A stretch of 64,000 nucleotides of DNA from positions 186,001 to 250,000 of the forward strand of contig CAWCDI010000001.1 in the NCBI GenBank assembly GCA_963794415.1, written 5' to 3'. The translations under genes and the position numbers were made by a program. Positions 49,673 through 56,389 of the stretch are shown one piece after another; within the stretch, counting starts at the first letter, position 1, and every line of letters begins with the position of its first letter. Source of the DNA: CAVPTL01 sp963794415. GTDB taxonomy: Bacteria; Actinomycetota; Thermoleophilia; Gaiellales; JAICJC01. Below the pieces are notes generated by a model. That model ran no database searches and was not told the origin of the DNA. It saw only the letters and a list, made by a program, of their open reading frames with translations.

Positions 49673-50064
49673 CTTCGGGGCCGGTTCTCGTCGGATTGGT
49701 GTGCGCCCGCAACCGGCGCTATCCAGCTCTCTCGCCGCTTCACCCAGATCTCGTTTTGGGGCACCAGCTCGAAGGGCGCCTCGTCCAGGCTTCCGATCCG
49801 GATCTCGATGAGCGTGTCGTCAGGATCGGGCGGGTTGAAGAGCCGGGATCCGCAGCGAGGGCAGAACGCGCGGCCGTCGTAGACGGCGATCTCGCCGGTC
49901 ACCTCGAACGAGTCGAGTGGCCACTGCCCGTACACGCTGAACGCGCTGCCAGACTCCTTTCGGCAATCCAGGCAGTGGCACCGCCCGACATGCTCGGGCT
50001 CCCCGCGAACGCTGTAGCGCACCGACCCGCAGAGACACCCGCCAGTGCGCACTTCATGCTGCAT
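49669..50064 (-). CDS. GFA-family (glutathione-dependent formaldehyde-activating-like) zinc protein
   Basis: A 131-residue protein with the CENP-V/GFA fold signature: GGCLCGSVRYSV, GRCHCLDCRKESGSAFSVYG and FCPRCGSRLF, whose seven cysteines bind two zinc ions in the family. Members take part in formaldehyde metabolism or are uncharacterised thiol-binding enzymes. It is convergent with the cyclase and shares its CTAG stop region with it. It is probably unrelated to the surrounding signalling genes. Confidence 0.82.
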   Translation of the reverse strand: MQHEVRTGGCLCGSVRYSVRGEPEHVGRCHCLDCRKESGSAFSVYGQWPLDSFEVTGEIAVYDGRAFCPRCGSRLFNPPDPDDTLIEIRIGSLDEAPFELVPQNEIWVKRRESWIAPVAGAHQSDENRPRS

Positions 50065-50135
50065 GCAGCCGATGGTACCGGACGGGTGTCACCGTCGAAC
50101 GATCGCTGACCTCGGCGTTGGGGTGTGCCCGCCGC

Positions 50136-50568
50136 TCACAGCGTCGAGACCCGCGGCCCGTGGTTCTCGTTCAGCCGCTCGGCCATCTGACGCGAGATCG
50201 CCACACCCACCTCGGGGTGTGCGTGCACCGTCCCGATGAGCTGCCAGGCGGTCATGGCGTAGGTCCTGAGCTCTGTCTCGGCAACCACGGTCGCCGTGCG
50301 CCGGTGGTTCTCGGAAAAGAGCGCCGTCTCCCCGAACGTGTCGCCGGCGATGAGCGTCTTCACCGGCCGGCCGTCCACCTCGACGCGGGCAAGGCCGGAC
50401 ATGATCACGAAAAACCCGATGCCCTGCTCGCCCTCGGTCACGACCTCCTCGCCGACGCGGTAAGTCGCGGGCCTTGAGGTTGTTCGAGATCGACTTCAGT
50501 GCGCGATTGGAGAGCCCGGAAAATATCGGGGCCTTCGCGATGGCTTCGATTGCTGCTCGATCTGACAT
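50136..50568 (-). CDS. Stand-alone cyclic-nucleotide-binding domain protein (apparent frameshift near 50466)
   Basis: ATG 50568 (GGAGG eight bases upstream) encodes MSDRAAIEAIAKAPIFSGLS, the usual N-terminus of single cNMP-binding domains. Near 50466 one extra base breaks the frame; the repaired sequence is KARTYRVGEEVVTEGEQGIG, followed by FFVIMSGLARVEV, LIAGDTFGETALFSENHRRT (phosphate-binding cassette with F-G-E and R-x-A-T) and MTAWQLIG. The total is about 143 residues. It has no DNA-binding or enzymatic domain, so it probably acts as a cyclic-nucleotide sensor adaptor between the two cyclases encoded beside it. Confidence 0.75.
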
Positions 50569-50673
50569 CTTCTCCACCTCCGAGTGGTTGGTTACCAGCG
50601 TTCAACTCACGGTACGGGGCGGGGTGGAGGTGGTCGTTGTCGGGGGTTACGGGGCGAGTGTGACCGGCGTCAA

Positions 50674-51927
50674 CTACTCGTGGTTCGGGGTCCAATCGCG
50701 GTACTCGGTCTGGTTGCGTGCGGCGACCTGAACGGCCTCGTGGAAGTTCCGAGCCTCGCGCTCGGTGTCGAAGCTCCGCAGGCTGTCGATCCCCAGATGG
50801 TTCTCGTACGGCACCACCCAGTCGTTGCCGTCGCGGTAGACGCCGCGATGCCACGTGCGCTTCAGCTTGTAGCAGAGCGGATCGACGCTCATGGCGGCCT
50901 GGATGATGGCCTCATCGAGCCGTGCCATCCGCTCGGCGACGAGGGCGGTGAGCTCCTCGATGTGGGTGGCGGAGATCATGGCCGGCGTATCGAGCACATC
51001 GCCCAGATCGGCAGTGCTCCTTGTCAGCGAGCTGCGCGCTCGGGCGACGGCGGCGACCCGGTCGATCTGCTCCTGGATGTGGGCTGCGGCCTCGTCGGCC
51101 TTCTCGGAGAAGAGCGACATCTCACGGTGCTCGGCGAGCCGCGCGGCGAGCTTCTTGTCATCGACCCGCCCCAGGAAGGTGTCTGCGTAGGTCACGGCCC
51201 GGTCGCCGGTGAAGAGCCGCGCGCTGAGCTCTGTGAGGCTCTCGCGTACCTCCGGCGAGACCACCGAGAGGACCTGCCGCACCCGACGTGCTGCGTCGCC
51301 GAGCGTCACTGGCTCGTCGTGGTGGTGAACCCACGGGTGGTGCTTCGCCTCGGCCTTCGTCACCCGTAGCTCGGGGAAAACTGAGGCGAGACCCGGGATC
51401 GTCAGCTGGAACAGCTGCTCTGGCTCGGTGAGCCCGGCGAGGCTGTACTGGCCCAGATCGTCAAACTCGAACCGGGCCGTTGCGAGATCCTTCACGGTGT
51501 GTGAGACCACTACCTGCCCGCCGTGGGCGGCGGCGCAGATCCGGGCGACCCGGTGCACCTCGAGACCGACGTAGTCCGAGCCTCGCAGCTCGACGCTCCC
51601 GGCACTGATCCCCATCCGCACCTTGATGCCCACCACGTTCTGCCATTTCGCGGCCTTCAGCCGCCGCTGGCCCTCAGACGCAGCAGAGAGCGCGCGGTCG
51701 GGATGCTTGAACGCGTAGAAGAGAGCATCTCCCGCAGTCCCGAACTCGACGCCGTCTGCAAACGCATCGCGAAGGATCTCGCGGTGCTGCTCGAGCAGCG
51801 CCGGATACGCCTCGGGCTGCGTTCGGATCATGCGGGTCGAGCCCTCGATGTCCGTGAAGAGGAAGGTGACGACACCTGTCGGCAACCGACGAGGCACGCC
51901 ATCCCCGGCAGGTGGCGGTACGTCCAT
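50674..51927 (-). CDS. Class III nucleotide cyclase with a helical C-terminal extension
   Basis: A 417-residue protein. The N-terminal cyclase domain (about 18-185) contains VVTFLFTDIEGSTRM (metal Asp), GTAGDALFYAFKHP and GLEVHRVARICAAAHGGQVV, in which the transition-state Asn is replaced by His while Arg is kept. A helical region of about 170 residues follows (RVRQVLSVVSPEVRESLTEL, then IEELTALVAERMARLDEAII). The C-terminal WHRGVYRDGNDWVVPYENHL resembles small DUF2188-like beta domains. The cyclase may be weakly active or regulatory. It is 105 bases from the stand-alone cNMP-binding protein gene, on the same strand. Confidence 0.78.
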   Translation of the reverse strand: MDVPPPAGDGVPRRLPTGVVTFLFTDIEGSTRMIRTQPEAYPALLEQHREILRDAFADGVEFGTAGDALFYAFKHPDRALSAASEGQRRLKAAKWQNVVGIKVRMGISAGSVELRGSDYVGLEVHRVARICAAAHGGQVVVSHTVKDLATARFEFDDLGQYSLAGLTEPEQLFQLTIPGLASVFPELRVTKAEAKHHPWVHHHDEPVTLGDAARRVRQVLSVVSPEVRESLTELSARLFTGDRAVTYADTFLGRVDDKKLAARLAEHREMSLFSEKADEAAAHIQEQIDRVAAVARARSSLTRSTADLGDVLDTPAMISATHIEELTALVAERMARLDEAIIQAAMSVDPLCYKLKRTWHRGVYRDGNDWVVPYENHLGIDSLRSFDTEREARNFHEAVQVAARNQTEYRDWTPNHE

Positions 51928-52012
51928 GGCCCAAGACTATCGATGCGTCACACTTGCGACAAACCGACTGATCACTCAGGCTCGTTGATGCGCGTCACAC
52001 TCGACGCCGAAC

Positions 52013-52678
52013 CTAGCCCACATACCACCCGGGATCGAGCACCTCGATCCGGTTCCTGGAGAGCGCCACCCGTCCCTTGCCCGACTCTGCCTTCAGCACG
52101 CGGTTCACGGTCTCACGCGTTGTCCCCGCAAGGCCCGCGAGGTGCTCCTGGCTCAGCGGGATCACGACCGAGGCAGGCGGCTCGGACTCGTCGCCGGCCG
52201 GGGCGTAGAGCCGGGCGAGATCTGCTAACCGCGCGAGCACCCGCTTCGTGGTGGGCATGTAGAGCGCCTGCACCAGCCAGTCCGAGGTCTCGGCCAGCTC
52301 TGCGGCTAAGAGCCGCTCGGTGGCGATGCCGATCTCGGGGTAGCTGCTTCGCAGCTCGCGGTAGGACGAGGTCGAGACGGTGAGGGTCTCGCCGGCCTCG
52401 AGCGCCGAGACGGTCGCGGTGCGCCAGTGCCGCTCGCCGACCACCGCCAGCAGCCCGAAGATCTCACCAGGCCCGTAGAGGGCCACCGTGGCCACCTCAC
52501 CCACCGCAGTGAGGATCCTTGCGGCGAAGTGCCCGTGCTCGACGCGGTGCACGCCGTCGCCGGGATCGTCTCGGTGAAACACGACCTCGCCGCGGCTGAA
52601 GCGCCTCCGTCTGCCTGCGAGCCGCAGCTCCTGGTCGGGCACTGCTTCGAACACGTCGATGGCCGTGTGCCGGGACAT
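52013..52678 (-). CDS. Crp/Fnr-family transcriptional regulator
   Basis: A 221-residue protein with an N-terminal cNMP-binding barrel (FSRGEVVFHRDDPGDGVHRV, YGPGEIFGLLAVVGERHWRT), the long dimerisation helix and a C-terminal winged helix: VIPLSQEHLAGLAGTTRETV then NRVLKAESGKGRVALSRNRI. The barrel keeps the G-E-x-F-G part and an R-x-A-T motif (RTATV), so it may bind a cyclic nucleotide. A TTGAC-N4-GTCAc box about 60 bases upstream is a likely autoregulatory site. It is the output-type gene of the signalling island. Confidence 0.9.
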   Translation of the reverse strand: MSRHTAIDVFEAVPDQELRLAGRRRRFSRGEVVFHRDDPGDGVHRVEHGHFAARILTAVGEVATVALYGPGEIFGLLAVVGERHWRTATVSALEAGETLTVSTSSYRELRSSYPEIGIATERLLAAELAETSDWLVQALYMPTTKRVLARLADLARLYAPAGDESEPPASVVIPLSQEHLAGLAGTTRETVNRVLKAESGKGRVALSRNRIEVLDPGWYVG

Positions 52679-52735
52679 GGGGACACGCTAGTCAATTTGT
52701 GGCTCTTGTGACCAGCTTTCCCGCACATCGCCTGG

Positions 52736-52749
52736 TTGACGGCCGTCAC
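52736..52749. promoter_or_regulatory. Crp/Fnr-type box upstream of the Crp/Fnr gene
   Basis: TTGAC-GGCC-GTCAC fits the family pattern TTGAC-N4-GTCAA with one mismatch, and contains the perfect 12-base palindrome TGACGGCCGTCA (52737-52748). It lies 58-71 bases upstream of the Crp/Fnr start codon on the minus strand. A similar box is found at 53666-53679. Confidence 0.5.
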
Positions 52750-52762
52750 GCTGCGTCGGGCA

Positions 52763-52978
52763 TCAGTCCCGAGTCGTGGTCATGCCATCGGCAAACGTGC
52801 CCTCGTGCTCGCTCTCGGCGGTGAGGCCGCCGGTCTCCTGCCCGTTCGAGAACCGGCCGTGGTGGCTCGGGCGCGGGGTGGCGATGCCGTCGCTATAGGA
52901 GCTGTTTCGGGGTCGGCGCGGCAGGTGCTCCTGCCCACGGCTATACCGGCCGTGAAACTTCGGGTCGTGGCTGATCAT
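52763..52978 (-). CDS. Small four-repeat protein with G(R)FS-x-G motifs (71 aa)
   Basis: ATG 52978, preceded by GGAGG at a 4-base spacing, encodes a 71-residue hydrophilic protein. Four copies of a short motif occur at intervals: HGRYSRGQE, SSYSDGI, HGRFSNGQE and EGTFADGM, i.e. aromatic-(S/A)-x-G. Pro/His-rich linkers (HLPRRP, TPRPSHH) separate them. Such repeats occur in small actinobacterial proteins of unknown role. The gene is divergent from the MarR operon and lies beside the MarR-type operators, so it may share their control. Confidence 0.65.
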   Translation of the reverse strand: MISHDPKFHGRYSRGQEHLPRRPRNSSYSDGIATPRPSHHGRFSNGQETGGLTAESEHEGTFADGMTTTRD

Positions 52979-53010
52979 CGTGTGCCTCCGTTCCGATCGA
53001 TTGCAATAAA

Positions 53011-53046
53011 GATCGTACTACGATCAATGTGTATCGTCATGCGATA
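53011..53046. promoter_or_regulatory. Tandem MarR-type operators
   Basis: Site 1, GATCGTA-C-TACGATC (53011-53025), is a perfect palindrome. Site 2, TATCGTCATGCGATA (53032-53046), is a related palindrome with 5-base perfect arms. Their centres are 21 bases apart, two helical turns, so two dimers would bind the same face of DNA. They fill the divergent promoter region between the four-repeat gene and the MarR operon. Confidence 0.6.
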
Positions 53047-53059
53047 GACTTTGCCCAGG

Positions 53060-53260
53060 ATGGCTCTAAAGCCCATTGAACTGATCAACGCGAGGCTGCG
53101 GCTCGAGGCGCAGCTCGCGCTCCTCGGGGAGGCAATGTGCATCGCCTCGCTGCCGCTGCTGGTCGAGGAGATCGCCGCAGAGGAGAGCCACGGCGATCCC
53201 GCGCTCGAGGCCGACATCACCAAGGCGCTTCGCACCCGGGTGGGGCTTCACTCGGCGTGA
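53060..53260 (+). CDS. Small helical protein encoded with MarR (66 aa)
   Basis: ATG 53060 encodes MALKPIELINARLRLEAQLA, then LLGEAMCIASLPLLVEEIAAE and ALEADITKALRTRVGL; it is likely wholly helical. The stop TGA 53258-53260 overlaps the MarR start as GTGA, so the two are translationally coupled. No family is recognised. It may be a partner or modulator of the regulator. Confidence 0.6.
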   Translation: MALKPIELINARLRLEAQLALLGEAMCIASLPLLVEEIAAEESHGDPALEADITKALRTRVGLHSA

Positions 53261-53640
53261 CCGACCGCGGCCAGTACCGGGAGGCGGCCGAGTTTCGGCG
53301 AGCGCTCAGCCAGTTTCTGGCCGAGTCCGATGCTGACGCGCGCGCCGCGGGCCTCACGCCGCAGCGCTACCTCATGCTGCTCGCCATCGCAGCCTCCGAG
53401 CACGGGCGGCTGACCATCTCCGAGCTGGTCGAGCGGCTCCACTCCGCCCAGAGCACCATCACCGAGCTCGTCGACCGAGCCGAGGCCGCCGGCCTGGTGG
53501 CCCGGGGAGAGGCCGCTGGCGACGGCCGCGTCGTGGTCGTCACCGCCACTCCGCTTGGCGAGCGCAGGTTTAGAAAGGCGTTCAGCGCGATCCGTGACGA
53601 TCGGGAGCGCCTCCTGCGTCACCTGGGACCGACCGACTGA
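53257..53640 (+). CDS. MarR-family transcriptional regulator
   Basis: A 127-residue winged-helix protein from GTG 53257. GLTPQRYLMLLAIAASEHGR is the family entry helix, LTISELVERLHSAQSTITEL the helix-turn-helix, and GLVARGEAAGDGRVVVVTAT the wing with the D-x-R motif. The second gene of a bicistron behind two palindromic operators, it is probably autorepressed. Its ligand is unknown. Confidence 0.88.
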   Translation: MTDRGQYREAAEFRRALSQFLAESDADARAAGLTPQRYLMLLAIAASEHGRLTISELVERLHSAQSTITELVDRAEAAGLVARGEAAGDGRVVVVTATPLGERRFRKAFSAIRDDRERLLRHLGPTD

Positions 53641-53665
53641 GCAAAGGGTCGACGCTCCGCCCACG

Positions 53666-53679
53666 TTGACCGCCGTCAC
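53666..53679. promoter_or_regulatory. Second Crp/Fnr-type box
   Basis: TTGAC-CGCC-GTCAC again matches TTGAC-N4-GTCAA with one mismatch. It lies 26 bases after the MarR stop and about 107 bases upstream of the small secreted-protein gene (53786). The similarity to 52736-52749 extends a few bases beyond the core. Confidence 0.4.
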
Positions 53680-53785
53680 CGTGCACCGATGCCGCGCGGC
53701 AATGTCGCGCCGCCCGCCCGCTCATACCGTGGGAGTCACCGATGGCCGTTGGATCGGCCGTCATCACTCCCCAGGGAGGTATGCC

Positions 53786-54025
53786 GTGTACAAGCGTCTG
53801 ACATTCACCACGATCGCCGCCGCCGCAGCGATCGCGGCGGCCGGTGCGGGGGCATCGGCGAGCGCCGCCACCAGCGGCACCCACGAGAAAGCGGCGCCAG
53901 AGCTCCGCTGCCCGAAGAGCCACGCGCGCTGCCGCTGCCCGCTCCCGCCGTTTCGCCCCGGCCACCCGGCCACGACTGAGATCGGCGGCCCAGTCCGGCT
54001 CATCTGCCAGAGGCCGCTCCGGTGA
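53786..54025 (+). CDS. Small secreted Cys/Pro-rich protein (79 aa)
   Basis: GTG 53786 is preceded by GGGAGGT with good spacing. The product starts MYKRLTFTTIAAAAAIAAAG, a signal peptide ending near ASAASAATS, followed by a mature part with LRCPKSHARCRCPLPPF and a last cysteine in LICQRP. Four cysteines in about 45 residues suggest two disulfides. No family is recognised. The stop overlaps the start of the next gene as GTGA. Confidence 0.6.
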   Translation: MYKRLTFTTIAAAAAIAAAGAGASASAATSGTHEKAAPELRCPKSHARCRCPLPPFRPGHPATTEIGGPVRLICQRPLR

Positions 54026-54216
54026 GCAACGACGAACGCAAGCCGACGATCGGTTTCGACCCGGGTGCTCCGACCTACGACAGCCATCGATACGACTACA
54101 AGGAGCTCCAGGCGAAGGAGCTCGCCGAGATCGAGCTGCGAAGGCCGCGCCGCCCGCATCGATCACTGATCGCATGGGTGAGAGCCAAGGCGCCTCTCCC
54201 CGGGAGGAGACGGTGA
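54022..54216 (+). CDS. Small hypothetical protein (64 aa)
   Basis: GTG 54022 overlaps the preceding stop. The product begins MSNDERKPTIGFDPGAPTYD and continues SHRYDYKELQAKELAEIELR with a strongly basic C-terminus (RRPRRPHRS, RAKAPLPGRRR). The composition suggests a cytoplasmic, nucleic-acid- or membrane-associated peptide. Support comes mainly from the coupled position. Confidence 0.5.
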   Translation: MSNDERKPTIGFDPGAPTYDSHRYDYKELQAKELAEIELRRPRRPHRSLIAWVRAKAPLPGRRR

Positions 54217-54362
54217 GCAGCACGTTCATTGACCGCGGCCACACCCGGAGGTTGACGGCCAACACAGAACGACGGTTGCCGGCTACCTACGCTGGCAGAA
54301 AGAGCGGGAGCGCCCCGCGCGCATGTGAGCGGGGGTCGGCGAGCGTGGGGGCGCTCCCGTGA
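54213..54362 (+). CDS. Possible third small coupled gene (49 aa)
   Basis: GTG 54213 overlaps the previous stop as GTGA and opens a 49-codon frame starting MSSTFIDRGHTRRLTANTER. Its 3' end runs through the hairpin 54305-54359, which is unusual for a real gene, and no conserved feature is seen. The start context is good but the gene is doubtful. Confidence 0.3.
   Translation: MSSTFIDRGHTRRLTANTERRLPATYAGRKSGSAPRACERGSASVGALP
54305..54359. terminator. Long-loop inverted repeat between convergent genes
   Basis: CGGGAGCGCCCC (54305-54316) and GGGGCGCTCCCG (54348-54359) are perfect 12-base arms separated by 31 bases. The position at the end of the small-gene operon suggests a terminator. The following stretch 54363-54503 holds no gene that I can support. 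Confidence 0.4.
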
Positions 54363-54503
54363 AGGCGACGGCCAGCGTCAGCGGTGGATCCGATCCTCGC
54401 CACTGACACGCCTGATCGGCTGGCCGCCGGCGCAAGGTCGAGAGGCGGGAGCGGCTCTCCCTGTGGGGCTGCTTCCGCTTCTCGCAGGCAACTACCGACG
54501 CCG

Positions 54504-56180
54504 TCACGAGGCCGGTGACCGATTTCCCTTCGCTCTCGGACGGGTGCGACAGAACTCGTTGAACGGTGAGCGGCCGCCGGTTTCCATCTGCTTGCACAGG
54601 GTCCGCACCTCAGGGCTCAATGGATTCAACAAAACCACTCGCCTCAGGTACGGGATCTGTGCGTTGCCGGAACTTGCGCGCGCCAAATTCCACCAGAGCC
54701 TCCACACACCCGAGCCATCGGGCTTCGCGCGCGCCCGCGTGAACCACCGCAACGCGAGCGCTGGTCGATGCTGAGCGAGCGCCGCTTCACCCTGCCACTC
54801 CCATGGCTCGTACGACCAGGGCATCCATCTGGCTGCCCGGTGGGCCTCGGAAGCCGATCCAGCGTAATTTCCGTCAGCGTAAGCGGCGACGCTCCGCGCG
54901 ACCAGAGTGTTGCCGACAAGCGCGATGACAACCGGCAGGGCCAGTGCCACGCACACTGCTCCGGTCGCCATCCGGGCGCTCGGGCGCAGCTGCCACACGC
55001 GCTCGGGTCGCCGGCCGGCGATCACCGCTGCCGCCCCGCACCAAACGCCGGTCATTCCGACGGCCGTGAGCTCCCAGTCCCAGTCGACGAAGGTATGGAT
55101 GACGAATACCACGTAGGCGCCCGCTGCGACCGGCATCCACGGCGAGTCTCGCCGGCGGACGGCAACGACGAGCGGAGCGGCGATCGCAATTCCGATCGCC
55201 AGAAGACCGACAATCCCCAGCTCTCCGAGCGCCTGCAAGTAGAGGCTGTGCGGGTTTCCGACATTGTGGCCTTGGGGGCGGAGCTCCGACCAGAATGCGT
55301 TCCATGTCCCCGCTCCCGAGCCGAGGATCGGGTGTCGCTCGAACTCTCGCCACGCGACTCGCCAGAGAGTGCCCCGCCCGGTGAGCGAGAAGAGCCCCGC
55401 GTCGGTCTCGGCCTGACCGTCACCCTGGCCAGCGACCGCGGGAGCTATCGACGCGGCCAGGGTGCAGAGGATGACCGACGCCACCGCCACATTCCGAAAC
55501 GACGGTGTGTTCCCGCGTCGCAGTATCAGCACCACAAGGATGCCGGCGACCGCCGCGACCGTCGCTGCCCGACTCTGGGTGAGCACGAGGGTCCAGACCT
55601 CGAGCACCGTGCACGCAATGAGCACGGCCCGGATGCTGCCCGCCAGGTCGAGGGCGAGTCCCACCAGCAGGACGATGCCGATAGCCATCACACAGCCGAG
55701 GCCGTTCCAGTAGCCGATGGGCACGTAGGTCTGCCCGTGTGCGAGTGTGCTGGCGGTCGCTCCGAACATCCCTGGTGCGTACCGCGCTCCCAGCGCCACC
55801 AGCGCGATGACGCTCGTCGTGGCCGCGAGGCCTCCGAGCAGCGCGACAACCGACGCTCGACGGACGGTGATGACCACCGCGAACATGCCGATGGGATAGA
55901 GGATCGCGCGTTCGCCTGCCAGCACCGTCCGGGTGAGGTCGACCGTCCAGATCCCGCTCACCAGGGTGAGGACTGCGAACCCCGAGAGTGCTGCGACCAT
56001 GAAGACATCTGCCGGACCAAGCTCGAGCTTCTCGCGTAGCGTCAGCGAAAGGAGGGTAACGGCGAGCAGCGCCAGCGATGCCCATCCCCAGGATGGCGGG
56101 AAATAGCCACCCGAGTTGAGGGCGAGCGGGACCAGTATCACCGGCGGCAGCGCGAACGCTGCGAGGTCATCTCGGGTCAC
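54504..56180 (-). CDS. O-antigen ligase/polymerase family protein with C-terminal TPR-like region
   Basis: A 558-residue protein with 11 to 12 transmembrane helices. The family loop is seen in LVLTQSRAATVAAVAG, SLTGRGTLWRVAWREFERHP and GSGAGTWNAFW with HSLYLQALGELGIVG (PF04932-type RG and H-S/GELG motifs). After about residue 430 a soluble extension with TPR-like helices follows (RSVAAYADGNYAGSASEAHR, ALAQHRPALALRWFTRARAK). It is the second polymerase/ligase-like gene of the window, and its frame is intact. It may transfer or polymerise the glycan of the second surface block. Confidence 0.83.
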   Translation of the reverse strand: MTRDDLAAFALPPVILVPLALNSGGYFPPSWGWASLALLAVTLLSLTLREKLELGPADVFMVAALSGFAVLTLVSGIWTVDLTRTVLAGERAILYPIGMFAVVITVRRASVVALLGGLAATTSVIALVALGARYAPGMFGATASTLAHGQTYVPIGYWNGLGCVMAIGIVLLVGLALDLAGSIRAVLIACTVLEVWTLVLTQSRAATVAAVAGILVVLILRRGNTPSFRNVAVASVILCTLAASIAPAVAGQGDGQAETDAGLFSLTGRGTLWRVAWREFERHPILGSGAGTWNAFWSELRPQGHNVGNPHSLYLQALGELGIVGLLAIGIAIAAPLVVAVRRRDSPWMPVAAGAYVVFVIHTFVDWDWELTAVGMTGVWCGAAAVIAGRRPERVWQLRPSARMATGAVCVALALPVVIALVGNTLVARSVAAYADGNYAGSASEAHRAARWMPWSYEPWEWQGEAALAQHRPALALRWFTRARAKPDGSGVWRLWWNLARASSGNAQIPYLRRVVLLNPLSPEVRTLCKQMETGGRSPFNEFCRTRPRAKGNRSPAS

Positions 56181-56202
56181 CGGGCCATGCTACCCTCAGC
56201 GC

Positions 56203-56382
56203 GTGCCGAACGCCGCTCGTAGACGAGGTCGAAACGCGTTGGCCGGGGTGATCGCGGTCGTGCTGATCGCGCTCGTGGTGGCGCAGATTGCCGATGCCGG
56301 CGTCTCGTTTGGCAGCCACTCGCCGCGTCCGGCCGAATGCATCCTCACGCCCGTCAGTCCCCGCACTCCGTACTGCCCGTGA
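56203..56382 (+). CDS. Small exported or membrane-anchored protein (59 aa)
   Basis: GTG 56203 encodes MPNAARRRGRNALAGVIAVV, followed by LIALVVAQIADAG, a basic N-terminus plus one hydrophobic helix, then a short extracytoplasmic tail with two cysteines (AECILTPVSPRTPYCP). A -10-like TACCCT lies 6 bases upstream, so it could be leaderless. It is divergent from the ligase gene, with a 22-base gap. Unknown function. Confidence 0.5.
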   Translation: MPNAARRRGRNALAGVIAVVLIALVVAQIADAGVSFGSHSPRPAECILTPVSPRTPYCP

Positions 56383-56389
56383 CCCCGGC

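Noticed and set aside
54252..54266. Third Crp/Fnr box (GTTGACGGCCAAC)
   Set aside because: The right half-site reads CAAC where GTCA is needed, and it lies within or after small genes, not in a promoter.
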